From: Synechococcus sp. WH 8016
GTDB taxonomy: Bacteria; Cyanobacteriota; Cyanobacteriia; PCC-6307; Cyanobiaceae
NCBI RefSeq assembly: GCF_000230675.1
Contig: NZ_AGIK01000001.1
Location: 930,001-994,000, forward strand
Direction of reading: 5' to 3'
Length of the DNA stretch: 64,000 nucleotides
Shown here one piece after another: positions 45,657 through 54,188 of the stretch. Position numbers and translations under genes: made by a program. The notes under the pieces were generated by a model, which saw only the letters and a program-made list of their open reading frames with translations, was not told the DNA's origin and made no database searches. How positions within the stretch are numbered: the first letter of the stretch is position 1; every line of letters starts with the position of its first letter.

Positions 45657-46375
45657 TCACCCCATTGCACCCATGAGCTGCACACGTGCAACCTCAAGCG
45701 TCCCATCCAAAGCTCCTCCATCGCGCCCGCCCGCCTGAGCAAGATTCGGGCGACCGCCGCCGCCGCCGCCACAGAGCTTGGCAATCGAACCAATGAACTT
45801 GCCTGCCTGCTGACCTTGAGCGATCACAGCCTTGCCAAAAGCTGCCACCAAAATCACCTTCCCTTGATCGCTCGGATCAGGCAAACCTCCCAATACAACA
45901 GCAGTGGAATCACCCAACTGATCCAGCAATCCCAAGGCAGCGCCCTGTAAGCCGTCACCATCTACACCATCAAGACGGGCCACCAAGAGCAGATACTCAC
46001 CAACCGCTACGGCCTGGGTTGCCAAGACCTCTGACTTCGCAACAGCTAATTCAGCCCGTGCAGAAGCGCCATCCACGGCTTCAATCCTGCGAATAACAGC
46101 CGCGACAAGGCATTGCATACTTCTCGTCAAACACGGCGACGGCACCAGCAGCCTTCGCCTGATCAATCGCGATCTCCTCCACGACCAGACCATGGGCCTA
46201 GGCTGTCCAGCCATTAATCAAGGATTCGATCTGCTCTAACTGCTTAGTCGTCACCTCTTGCGGACAATGGAAGTCGAAGCGCAGACGATCGCAATTAACT
46301 AGTGAGCCAGCCTGGCCGATTCCAGGATCCACCAACTGCTTCAGTGCCCCTAAAGATGGAGAGGGCAATGCCATC
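45657..46375 (-). pseudogene. alaS: Alanyl-tRNA synthetase pseudogene (alaS), internally deleted
   Basis: Reads LGALKQLVDPGIGQAGSLVN, CDRLRFDFHCPQEVTTKQLE, a stop inside NGWTA*AHGLVVEEI, then jumps from EKYAM directly to IRRIEAV and continues AELAVAKSEVLATQAVAVGE, LVARLDGVDG and the end GGGGGGRPNLAQAGGRDGGA. The deletion removes the zinc-binding CGGTH site of the editing domain. This is clearly a remnant of the C-terminal half of AlaRS; an intact alaS must exist elsewhere. Confidence 0.9.
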
Positions 46376-46563
46376 GCTAGCGAGACATTCCCACATGAGA
46401 ATTCTCTGCAAATGAGAACAAAGGGATAGATATATTCAACCTAACCACCTCACAAATTCGAACAAACCGATCTCAAGCCACAAAATAATTTTTAAGAACT
46501 GATACAGATTCTGGCCTGGGATCTCGCTATTGCTATCGCTAGATCAGCAAATAAGCGTGATCA

Positions 46564-47436
46564 GTGACCAAAATTATTAACTCATTGAAGATGGCCTCAG
46601 TAGCAGCTCTAGCAATTCATTGCGCAGTGGGAACGAGCTCGGCCAACAAAGCGAAAGCACAATCTATTGAATACTGGAATACCAGCGAAGGAGAGCTCCA
46701 ACTTCAATCAAAAGGGAGAAACAATTACGCTGGAAATTTCAAGGGCAATATGCTCTTAGGGGCAAGGAGCACCACAGGGAATTTCACTGGGCACTGGATC
46801 AACAGCAAGCGCAACACCCCACGTTGCAATTACCCCATAAATGGTTCGTACTATTGGGGACCTGTCGTTCTTAAGTTTACTTCCGAGAGTTTTCGCGGAA
46901 AATTTGGAGTATGCGATTATGCACCCGGAGCGCAGTGGACAGGAACAATCAAAATGACTGGATCTGGAAACAGCGGGATCAACATGACCGGCTTTTTCAT
47001 ACCCGCTTACAAAAAAAAGTTTACGACAACGTTTGGCCCACTCATATTCAAAAGCAGCAATGGTCAATATCAAACTGGCAGTTATGGAAATGGATATGGG
47101 ACTATTGCGATCACAAATACATATTGGAGAGAAAGCCCACGCCAAGAATCAGAAGTGAATGGCACATTCAGCAATCGAGAGGGCAAGCAAGGAGGATTTA
47201 GGCTTAACTTTGAATCAGAATGCGTCTTCAGTGGCGAATATTGGTATAACGGCCAAACCAACCAAAAATATCCATGGCACGGAATCTGCAGCAGTGGCAA
47301 ACAACGGCCCCAAGGTGGCTGGGGTTGCAAAGCGGCAACGGCAGGTTGCTATGCAGAATCAGCAGGGATGCTTGTCGAAGAGTATTGTGTTAAAAATCCA
47401 AATACTATTGGCTGCCCATTCAAGCGTAGACGTTAA
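46564..47436 (+). CDS. Exported Gly/Asn-rich protein, 290 aa
   Basis: GTG 46564 (MTKIINSLKMASVAALAIHC) or ATG 46591 (MASVAALAIHCAVGT); the signal peptide ends at KAKAQ. The mature part is a repetitive beta-rich domain (NNYAGNFKGNMLLGARSTTG, GQYQTGSYGNGYGTIAITN) with a Cys-rich C-terminus of about seven cysteines (CVFSG, GICSSG, GCKAATAGCYAE, YCVKN, GCPFKRR). Looks like a secreted carbohydrate- or lipid-interacting domain. A broken paralogue lies at 42099-42738. Function unknown. Confidence 0.72.
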   Translation: MTKIINSLKMASVAALAIHCAVGTSSANKAKAQSIEYWNTSEGELQLQSKGRNNYAGNFKGNMLLGARSTTGNFTGHWINSKRNTPRCNYPINGSYYWGPVVLKFTSESFRGKFGVCDYAPGAQWTGTIKMTGSGNSGINMTGFFIPAYKKKFTTTFGPLIFKSSNGQYQTGSYGNGYGTIAITNTYWRESPRQESEVNGTFSNREGKQGGFRLNFESECVFSGEYWYNGQTNQKYPWHGICSSGKQRPQGGWGCKAATAGCYAESAGMLVEEYCVKNPNTIGCPFKRRR

Positions 47437-47864
47437 TATTCTAGGGAAATAGATACTTGCAAACAAATCAATGGCGCTAGCGCTGAGGCCATCCTTCAGG
47501 GTACAGCCAAACCCCAACAGAACCATAACCGACCAGATAACCCAAAGATCAACCTAAGCGAAAGAGACATTCATGACATTGAAGACACAAAGAAGCAACG
47601 GCTAGATAATAGGACTAAACAGTTAATTTCATTTCCATGCAACCGGAAATCACAATCAAAGCCTGAAAGCAAACTCTGCAAATCAGATCGCACCCAATCA
47701 GAACATAGGAGGTAAATTTTCAGGGAAGTGGATGAAGCAGATCTAAATATTGACGCATGCGTCAACAAGATCAGGCAAGACATTTCACTACTAATAGAAG
47801 ATATAAACCAACCACCCGTGATCAGCTCAAGCAACAAATTTCATCAACGAATAGGTGGTCGTAA
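47437..47864. other. Intergenic, no gene seen
   Basis: 428 bases between the exported-protein gene and the gatB remnant. No reading frame I can support; the sequence is AT-rich and unlike the flanks on the right. Nothing else recognised. Confidence 0.5.
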
Positions 47865-48153
47865 TGAGAGATCTGAATCACTCATCGGGAAATCGGGATA
47901 GAAGTTCTGCTTGCGGTCGAACTTGGAGTGTTCGGCGATGTTGAGGTTCAGTGCCATCTCAGCCTTCACCGCATACTCGAGCACCTTCTGGTTCAGCACC
48001 AGCAGCGTGCCGGGCAAACCGCACACCACCGGGGCACTGTGGATGTTGGGGGTCATCGCCAAAGGTGAACGACGATGCTGTCAAATTTTTGCTGTCCGTT
48101 TCCAGTTGCACATGGGTCTCAAGACCAATCACTTTCTCACAGACCGATTAGGT
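47865..48153 (-). pseudogene. gatB: gatB fragment (Asp/Glu-tRNA amidotransferase subunit B)
   Basis: Reverse-strand sequence reads VIGLETHVQLETDSK, then shifts frame near FGDDP to [20 protein letters not shown] and [20 protein letters not shown], ending YPDFP. These are the N-terminal residues of GatB. Only about 95 codons remain and they need a frameshift, so this is dead DNA. Confidence 0.9.
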
Positions 48154-48259
48154 TTCTGCGTCGGCCATGCGGCCGTGATCTGCAGCAAATGCTTTGCCCT
48201 GCGGTATCAATATGGGGCCCTCTTCTGACACCATGACCAGCAGAAAACCGCTGAGAGCG

Positions 48260-48486
48260 GCTCCATGCAGTCTTTGAACGCGCCATCACGCAGTACAGCT
48301 ATCAAGGGCGATACCAAGGCCCTTCCCGGCGAAGTGCAACCAACAACGACACGTGGTGGTGAAGTTAGTAAGCCGCGGCAAGCGCTGGAACTTCGGGCTG
48401 AAAGCGGGCAGCAAAGCGGAGCTGCTGATTGCCCTCTCTTTGCTGGATGACCCCGAGGCATTGTTGATCTGCAACGGCTACCAGGT
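48260..48486 (+). pseudogene. speA: speA fragment (arginine decarboxylase)
   Basis: Forward sequence reads FERAITQYSYQGRYQGP, shifts frame, then PAKCNQQRHVVVKLVSRGKR, WNFGLKAGSKAELLIALSLL and DDPEALLICNGYQ. This is the PLP-lysine region of SpeA-type arginine decarboxylase (KCNQQ block). About 75 codons. No start or stop. Confidence 0.85.
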
Positions 48487-48683
48487 CCCATCCAACTGAA
48501 ATCACACATTGAATGGGTTGACCCTTTACTAGAAAGGGCCCGTATTAATAGCTATTTTACGCATCATATTGGACCACCCGAACAGAGAATTGAGGCAGGC
48601 TCAATAAAGCTTCCAAAGCTGCAGCTATTCATTAACGCAGCTCTTTTCTTTGAGCTCTGCCACTGCATAACGGCAGACAATGT

Positions 48684-49092
48684 TCAAACGGATCGAAGCG
48701 TTTCCGCCAGTTCGGTTTGCGCCGCCTCAAGAGCATCGGCCAGGGCCGCGCCATCCCGACCACCGGCCTGAGCCAGGTTCGGACGACCGCCACCACCTCC
48801 GCCACAGCGCTTAGCGATTCCGCCAATGAACTTGCCGGCCTGAAGATTGGCGGCGATCACCTCCTTGCCGAAGGCCGCCACCAGGATCACCTTGCCCTGA
48901 TCGGCTGGATCCGGCAGTCCACCGATCACCACCGCAGCGCCATCCCCCAACTGATCAGCAAGGCTCTGCGCCGCCCCCTGCAGACCAGCACCATCCACAC
49001 ATCGAGGCGTTCAACCAGCAGCTGAAAGTCGCCCACCACAACTGCCTTAGACGCCAATGCTGCTGACTTGGCCACCGCCAGTTCGGCCTGCG
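48684..49092 (-). pseudogene. alaS: Second alaS 3' fragment
   Basis: Reads AQAELAVAKSAALASKAVVV, GDFQLLVERL, a frameshift at about 49000, then GAGLQGAAQSLADQLGDGAA and GGGGGGRPNLAQAGGRDGAA to the natural C-terminus LAETLRSV and stop. It keeps the native end of AlaRS, about 130 residues, and differs from the copy at 45657, so the two are independent fragments. Confidence 0.85.
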
Positions 49093-49735
49093 CCGCGGCT
49101 ATCGCGCAGAAATGGGGGATGCTCCACTAAAAGAAAATCTCGCTGCTGGTTTGATCCGCCTAAGCGGATGGACAGGAACCACTCCGCTCGTGGATCCCCT
49201 CTGTGGTTCAGGGACCCTGCTGATCGAAGCGGCATCCCTGGCTGCAGGGCATGCCCCTGGGCTGAACCGCAGCTTTGCCCTTGAAGGCTGGGCTGATTTT
49301 GATGACGACCTCTGGAGAGAAGAAAAAGAACGCGCACGCACGCGCCAAGAGCAAGGTCAATTCCAGCCCATGATCATTGGCTGCGAGCAGGATCCATCGA
49401 TCGCCAAACAGGCTCGCAACAACGCAGAGGCCGCTGGCCTTTCCCACTTGATCTCCATCCAAACGGGAGATTTCAGAGATCTCCAGCTTCCAGAAGGACC
49501 GGGAACGATTGTTTGCAATCCTCCCTATGGCTTACGCATCGGAGCCGATCAGGATCTCGAGGCGCTCTACGGAGATCTCGGGGCAATGGTGAAAACCCAA
49601 GCCTCAGGATGGGATTTCTGGCTGCTCAGCGGAAATGCCGGCGTCACGGGAGCCCTCCGGATGAGAGCATCCCGACGTATCCCCATCAACAACGGAGGGC
49701 TCGACTGCCGTTGGCTCCATTACCAAGTGCGTTAG
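49088..49735 (+). pseudogene. 3' part of a THUMP-type 23S rRNA methyltransferase gene (RlmL N-terminal type)
   Basis: The frame begins inside the gene at RRGYRAEMGDAPLKENLAAG and goes on to the natural stop. It includes the SAM-binding DPLCGSGTLLIEAASLAA and the catalytic IVCNPPYG. The N-terminal THUMP domain (about 160 residues) is missing: the left junction joins directly to the alaS fragment at about 49090. An ATG at 49112 could start a 207-residue product, but it would lack the RNA-binding domain. Confidence 0.85.
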
Positions 49736-49745
49736 CCAAGACCGA

Positions 49746-49982
49746 TCAACGCCCCATCACGGCACGGGTGGTTTTGGACAAGCCTTCAAGGGTCTGGGGC
49801 AGATAAGGGCCCTTCGCCAGCTGTCCTCCAATCCGCAAGCTCGCTCCAGCAACCACCACATTCAAAACAGCAAGGGTGAGCAACGACTGCAGCAACGTCC
49901 AACTGAAAGCGGTCAACGACCAGCGGTGGCAACCTGCCCAATCCGGCTTTGTTCGAAAGTCCAGTAGAAAACGATCTAGCAC
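49746..49982 (-). CDS. Small membrane protein, possibly a partial core gene, 78 aa
   Basis: One clear membrane helix (LLQSLLTLAVLNVVVAGASL) and the C-terminus LPQTLEGLSKTTRAVMGR. It converges on the methyltransferase remnant, so the two were probably moved together as one chromosomal block. The first 20 residues look unlike the rest and may be chance read-through into island DNA; the natural start could be missing. Confidence 0.5.
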   Translation of the reverse strand: MLDRFLLDFRTKPDWAGCHRWSLTAFSWTLLQSLLTLAVLNVVVAGASLRIGGQLAKGPYLPQTLEGLSKTTRAVMGR

Positions 49983-50095
49983 TTTGGGTCTTCAATTCTC
50001 CAAAGCGAGATGAGCTATGTGGCCCGATCCCTCAAACTGATTAGACGCGCATCAATCGATCGACCGCCACCACTACATCCCAGGAGGATTAAATT

Positions 50096-50392
50096 ATGGC
50101 AATCGAGGAATACAGGCCTAATAGCAAGCCTCAACGGTCCAAAGCAGGGTTTCCTCAACGCGATAGGTATCAAGACGGCAAGACACCAGTCGTCAGAATT
50201 GCTCTTGAGGAGAAGATCTCGAAGAAAATCGCAATCCTTAGATGGGTGAAAGATCAAGAAGGAGACTCCCTGAGCAGCCTCTCAAGTGTTGTTGAAGATG
50301 CTGTGTTGCACTACTTCGATGCATTCATGACAAATCGAGAACTGCCCTCACGCGATCAGTATTCGAAGTTCCTCAAAACATCTAAGAAGTGA
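50096..50392 (+). CDS. Basic hypothetical protein, 98 aa
   Basis: Strong ribosome-binding site (CAGGAGGATTAA) before ATG 50096. Lys/Arg-rich N-terminus, then TPVVRIALEEKISKKIAILR and a helical block (LSSLSSVVEDAVLHYFDAFM) that has the strand-helix-helix look of ribbon-helix-helix regulators. First gene of the right module. Confidence 0.58.
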   Translation: MAIEEYRPNSKPQRSKAGFPQRDRYQDGKTPVVRIALEEKISKKIAILRWVKDQEGDSLSSLSSVVEDAVLHYFDAFMTNRELPSRDQYSKFLKTSKK

Positions 50393-50490
50393 AGAGAAAA
50401 GGCGAAGACAGAACATAAGGTTGGGCAACAAAAAGAGTCAACCCACTACTGCACAACAGGTTTAAGATAATTTTTATTACATTTACTTGC

Positions 50491-50526
50491 CATAATTTGC
50501 CATGCCTGCTAATGCAAATTATTATG
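50491..50526. promoter_or_regulatory. Inverted repeat upstream of the right-module gene
   Basis: CATAATTTGC and GCAAATTATTATG, spaced by 13 bases, form an imperfect inverted repeat 50 bases before ATG 50577. A likely operator or promoter element; the surrounding DNA is AT-rich. Confidence 0.45.
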
Positions 50527-50576
50527 ATATTTAGCAACTAACTGGTTGCTTTATACGCCTATCTTAAGTCACTCAG

Positions 50577-50978
50577 ATGACTATCTTACGCTTTGATCCT
50601 CCCTATGAGGTCACAAACCTCAAAAACGAAAGAATATGGGACCTCACATGGTCACGTCAGACATTCCCAACTCAGGACTTCGACTTTTATCTCATACAAA
50701 AAACAGAGTCGGGTTACATAGTCCACGCTCGATGCACGGATGCTATGGAGTCATTCGACTTCAGAAAGCAGTTAATTACTGAAGGAATCAGCAAACCGTT
50801 TATCAGAGCAAAGCAACGGCAAGCACCACAAGATCGCTTCTCATCTTTCGATAAGGACGAGGCAACACTCGACTTCTATCGCGACAAACACAACGAGGGA
50901 GTGGGTCTGGAAGACATCCCAAGACACTTGCGTGCTGGCTACCTGGCTTACCAACGCGGACGGAGGTCAGCAAGATGA
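50577..50978 (+). CDS. Hypothetical protein, 133 aa (module family)
   Basis: Paralogue of the 131-residue protein at 34216-34611: shared DFYRDKHNEGVG, IPRHLRAGYLAYQRGRRSA and FIRAKQ. Basic C-terminus. Its stop overlaps the ATG of the Rad52-like gene by 4 bases (50975-50978), tying it to DNA annealing; the left-module paralogue lacks such a neighbour. Confidence 0.72.
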   Translation: MTILRFDPPYEVTNLKNERIWDLTWSRQTFPTQDFDFYLIQKTESGYIVHARCTDAMESFDFRKQLITEGISKPFIRAKQRQAPQDRFSSFDKDEATLDFYRDKHNEGVGLEDIPRHLRAGYLAYQRGRRSAR

Positions 50979-51400
50979 GCGGCAAAATCACAAATGTCCA
51001 TCCCATACGGCCACAAGCATCTCCACCTCCTATCAGCGAGACACTGGCAGTACTTGGCTCACCGATAGATCAGCGTCACATCCGCACTCGCACTCAGAAG
51101 AGTCGCAATGGCGAGTTCAAGCTCGAGTACGTCCCATGGGCAGTGCTGACCAAATGTCTCCATGCACGAGTGCCTGGTTGGACATGGCAGATATTGGAGA
51201 TCAAGACCATTGGCGAATACGTCATGGTCTCTGGTCGTCTCACAATCCCTATCGGGGCGAAGACACTGACGTACGAAGCGGTCAGCTCAGAACCTCTAAA
51301 CAGCGTTGGTGCTCCACCAATTGAGTCAGCTGCAAGCTCTTGCCTAAGAAGAGCCTGCGCATTAAGCGGCTTAGGTCTTGAGCTTTGGCTTGATCACTGA
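50975..51400 (+). CDS. Rad52-like single-strand annealing protein, 141 aa
   Basis: The pattern LEYVPWAVLTKCLHARVPGW, VMVSGRLTI, then SAASSCLRRACALSGLGLEL is that of Rad52/Sak-type phage recombinases: a PW..V..L block, a beta strand and the A.S.ALKRAA..LG motif. Short, but these proteins often are. Annealing protein for the element's recombination or replication is a reasonable inference. The next gene's ATG overlaps its TGA by one base. Confidence 0.6.
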   Translation: MSGKITNVHPIRPQASPPPISETLAVLGSPIDQRHIRTRTQKSRNGEFKLEYVPWAVLTKCLHARVPGWTWQILEIKTIGEYVMVSGRLTIPIGAKTLTYEAVSSEPLNSVGAPPIESAASSCLRRACALSGLGLELWLDH

Positions 51401-51591
51401 TGGAGGAACTCACTCGTGATGCCTTCAAACAATGGGGACAGAAAGGAGGTCGTCGATCTTCATCGCATCGATGGCGATCACTAATCGATCCGACAGTTGT
51501 CAGCACAGCTGCCGGTATCGAGAAATATCACCTCAAACGAGGATGGGATGTGAAAGCACGCGAGAGAGTGCTATCGATTGAAATTAATTAA
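51400..51591 (+). CDS. Short hypothetical protein, 63 aa
   Basis: Basic N-terminal half (DAFKQWGQKGGRRSSSHRW), overlapping the previous stop by one base. Possible nucleic-acid-binding peptide. No family recognised. Confidence 0.5.
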   Translation: MEELTRDAFKQWGQKGGRRSSSHRWRSLIDPTVVSTAAGIEKYHLKRGWDVKARERVLSIEIN

Positions 51592-51710
51592 ATACAAGGC
51601 AGGGACAACTTCTGTATTCGGTGGTGCTTAGCATGCCCAAATCTCACAAAAAGATTACTATATCTATAAGAGATAAGATTCCTAAAACATCACCTACGAC
51701 TCAGGAAGTC

Positions 51711-51854
51711 ATGCAACCCAAAACAAAAATAATGGCCTATCAGCTATTAGCAGCCATCGAATCAGATCCTGAAGCAAAAGCTGACCTTTCCACCTACGGA
51801 AACTGGGCACAGCATCTTTACGACCAACTCGAAGACGACAACATCGACGACTGA
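51711..51854 (+). CDS. Short conserved island protein, 47 aa
   Basis: ATG 51711, with AGGAAG six bases upstream, gives MQPKTKIMAYQLLAAIESDP, which aligns residue by residue from the start with the 38-residue protein at 31761. The frame is open to 51621 but the paralogue argues for the later start. Ends in an acidic tail (LEDDNIDD). Confidence 0.65.
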   Translation: MQPKTKIMAYQLLAAIESDPEAKADLSTYGNWAQHLYDQLEDDNIDD

Positions 51855-51885
51855 TCATCCAATCAACAACTACAGCCAACCAACC

Positions 51886-52215
51886 ATGACTCTCTCAGAA
51901 CTATCAGCAGCTGAATCAGCCGTCATTGCAGCTATAACCAACAGCCTCTACACAGCGGAGCAACTCGCACGTGACTGCGAAACAAAAGGCCTACGGTCTC
52001 AGGCTTTAACAGAAAAGCGAGTAGCAGCTGAAATCGATTTGATAAGAACTCGTGTACGAATTATCTTCAACGACATGTTCGATGCCGCACTCGAAGCGGA
52101 CAGAGCTGGACAGATCACAAACGTGACCTACACAACACACAAAGAAATCGAGCTGCCAACTCTGCCTAAATTCACATCAACTAATAGAGCAAATCAAAGC
52201 CAATTCTCAGACTAA
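51886..52215 (+). CDS. Hypothetical helical protein, 109 aa (module family)
   Basis: Helical (ELSAAESAVIAAITNSLYTA, IRTRVRIIFNDMFDAALEAD), placed immediately after the 47-residue gene, as the 102-residue gene is placed after the 38-residue gene in the left module. Weak sequence resemblance but same order. No outside family. Confidence 0.58.
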   Translation: MTLSELSAAESAVIAAITNSLYTAEQLARDCETKGLRSQALTEKRVAAEIDLIRTRVRIIFNDMFDAALEADRAGQITNVTYTTHKEIELPTLPKFTSTNRANQSQFSD

Positions 52216-52273
52216 ATAGTTGATTAAGCACGCCACTATGCTATTGTTAAGAGGCAAACAAATAGGACACCAG

Positions 52274-52504
52274 ATGTCTATCACTACCTCACAACTTCAA
52301 GCACGTTTCGATTCCATTCAAAACCAAATCGATACCGCCGTCATTAACGCCACAACTAAATCCGAACTCGAAACTCTCGGCTCCAAAATCCTTTGGAACT
52401 CTCCAATGGAAATGCCACTTGAGCATTATCTAATCGACATGCTTGATCGCTCTGTCATCACAATCGACGACGCTGAAACCAAATTCAGAACACTCCACTC
52501 CTGA
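52274..52504 (+). CDS. Hypothetical protein, 76 aa
   Basis: ATG 52274: MSITTSQLQARFDSIQNQID, an amphipathic helical protein, ending before an intrinsic terminator. The frame is open to 52220, but the upstream part is an AT-rich leader. No family recognised. Confidence 0.55.
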   Translation: MSITTSQLQARFDSIQNQIDTAVINATTKSELETLGSKILWNSPMEMPLEHYLIDMLDRSVITIDDAETKFRTLHS

Positions 52505-52518
52505 TCACTAACTCATCC

Positions 52519-52546
52519 AGCCGGCTCTAACGGTCGGCTTTTTTTA
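52519..52546 (+). terminator. Intrinsic terminator in the right module
   Basis: AGCCGGC-TCTAAC-GGTCGGCT followed by TTTTTTT. It ends the transcript from 50096-52504 and separates it from the 172-residue gene. Confidence 0.85.
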
Positions 52547-52558
52547 TTGTCAGTAAGC

Positions 52559-53077
52559 ATGCAGCACTATATGCTCGCTCTTATGACAGAGACAGAAGGC
52601 CTTCTTACGTCGTTGTGTGCGAGACACTCGTCAGTTTTAGAAACCGCATATAAACAGCTCAAGTCCACAGATGTATGGGACTTGTCGTCATCTGTCGTGT
52701 TGATTGACAACAGACGAAGCGACAGTCAAGCGACAGTTGTTCCCGTAGGTGGGCTGTCAAATGTCGTGCCCGTCAGCACAACCATCGACAACGAATTACT
52801 TAAGGGATGGATTGCTCTGAGCTCAAAAGTTGGGGCTGAAGAGGCTATGAATCGCTATTTAGACGAACACGGAGAAGCATGGGCTGAGGCCTACCAGGCG
52901 TTTGTGGACGAACGTGAAAGCCGAGGAAGCATGCTGATGGGCACGGACGATCTAACGGCATTTATCAGTAGGTCCAAAGAGACATTTCCAGATGATCTGG
53001 CTGTGCTGGTAATGCTGCCCATGGACCAAGAAAACGAATGGAAGCTCGTTCAGTTCAGCTGGCGACCAGAAAGCTGA
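52559..53077 (+). CDS. Hypothetical protein, 172 aa (module family)
   Basis: Paralogue of the 156-residue protein at 32306-32776 (GAEEAMNRYLDEHGEAWAEA block, a later TDDLTAFISRSKETFPDDL region also shared). Starts at ATG 52559 (MQHYMLALMTETE), with TTG 52547 and ATG 52583 as alternatives, directly after the terminator. Function unknown. Confidence 0.65.
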   Translation: MQHYMLALMTETEGLLTSLCARHSSVLETAYKQLKSTDVWDLSSSVVLIDNRRSDSQATVVPVGGLSNVVPVSTTIDNELLKGWIALSSKVGAEEAMNRYLDEHGEAWAEAYQAFVDERESRGSMLMGTDDLTAFISRSKETFPDDLAVLVMLPMDQENEWKLVQFSWRPES

Positions 53078-53146
53078 GAACCCGCTCCACAACTAGGATT
53101 TGAGGCATAAAACAGATTATTATGGACATAGTATGCATGTTCGTTT

Positions 53147-53869
53147 TTGTCGCCTCCTCTCACTCCTGCTCAGGCTCTTTGCCTACAAGCAGTCACATTT
53201 TGGGTTCGTGCTGTCCGATCACGTAAAGGCGAAATCGGCTTTGTAGATGACGACGGCATTGAATGGTCCGCAATCACGGCTGAGCAATGCGCCTCATTCA
53301 TTAGCGAGAAAATGTTTTGTGACCTATCACCAAAAACATGCCAAGCGTCACTCAGACGATTGGAAGAAATTGGTCTTGTCGTAAGGCAGAAAAAGTTCCT
53401 CAACGGATGGAAACATACATTCCATTACACGCTCCCTGACAAACCTGAGGTCAGCATTGTGTTGGTCGGTGGGAACAAATCAATCCCAACGGATGTCTCA
53501 AATCAATCCACTTCTACTAGTCCATCTACTAATCAAACTAAAAATCCTCTTAGATCAATAAAAGAAGCGGACGACCAGAGCCCAAGGGCTCAGTCGCCGC
53601 CTAAAGACCTCTCTCATCTTGGAGTGGTCAGGCACCCCAGAAGGTCCCCAGAGGACACGAAAGCTGGTGTTAATGGAAACCAATACCAACCACCAAACAA
53701 TGCCTCTGGTGACCACGGGGTGATCTCTCACGTTGAACAGGTCTCAAGTCTCAAGCTGCTTAGTGAAATCGAACGAACAACGCTGGATGACCTCGGTGCT
53801 CCCGATCTAAAGACTGATCCCACTGCGTATCTGAATTGGGTGATGGATCGCCTTGAGCGACAAAAATAG
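53147..53869 (+). CDS. Winged-helix DNA-binding protein, 240 aa, possible replication or control protein
   Basis: Residues 1-100 form a winged helix (ITAEQCASFISEKM, then SPKTCQASLRRLEEIGLVVR, wing LNGWKHTFHYTLP), the layout of plasmid and phage replication initiators and of helix-turn-helix repressors. The middle is a Ser/Thr/Pro-rich linker, and a helical end (YLNWVMDRLERQ) follows. The start is TTG 53147; an in-frame TAG at 53129 excludes anything earlier. Function by analogy only. Confidence 0.58.
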   Translation: MSPPLTPAQALCLQAVTFWVRAVRSRKGEIGFVDDDGIEWSAITAEQCASFISEKMFCDLSPKTCQASLRRLEEIGLVVRQKKFLNGWKHTFHYTLPDKPEVSIVLVGGNKSIPTDVSNQSTSTSPSTNQTKNPLRSIKEADDQSPRAQSPPKDLSHLGVVRHPRRSPEDTKAGVNGNQYQPPNNASGDHGVISHVEQVSSLKLLSEIERTTLDDLGAPDLKTDPTAYLNWVMDRLERQK

Positions 53870-53981
53870 ACCTACTAATCGTGCGCCATGAAACAGGATT
53901 TTTACGCTATCTGAGAGTTTGCTGAAATTTCGTTTACTACGCACATAGACGCAAACAACAACTGGACACGAAGTCAATTAA

Positions 53982-54185
53982 GTGTCCACATTACTTACTA
54001 CTAAGGAAGCAGCTACTGCACTCGGAGTATCTCTTCGCCACATTCAAAATTTAATTTCTGAAGCAGACACTGACACCAAACGCAGCCGTTGGAAATATGG
54101 TCGTGAATTGATCAACCTCAGTCCTCGTCACTCAGCTCGCAGGACCATTCGTGTCAATTTGGAAGCCGTACTGATCAATAAATAA
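53982..54185 (+). CDS. Excisionase/MerR-like DNA-binding protein, 67 aa
   Basis: GTG start; LLTTKEAATALGVSLRHIQN is a clear excisionase-type helix-turn-helix, then a basic wing (TKRSRWKYGRELINL). It ends 3 bases before the convergent integrase gene, and a CACATAGACG motif similar to those at the island ends lies just upstream (53942-53953). A recombination directionality factor is the likely role. Confidence 0.75.
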   Translation: MSTLLTTKEAATALGVSLRHIQNLISEADTDTKRSRWKYGRELINLSPRHSARRTIRVNLEAVLINK

Positions 54186-54188
54186 CTA

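Noticed and set aside
45593..46214. Two overlapping reverse-strand frames as separate genes
   Set aside because: They are pieces and shadows of the deleted alaS copy, not independent proteins.
48207..48509. Reverse-strand frame of 100 codons
   Set aside because: It is the shadow of the speA fragment, which reads correctly on the forward strand.
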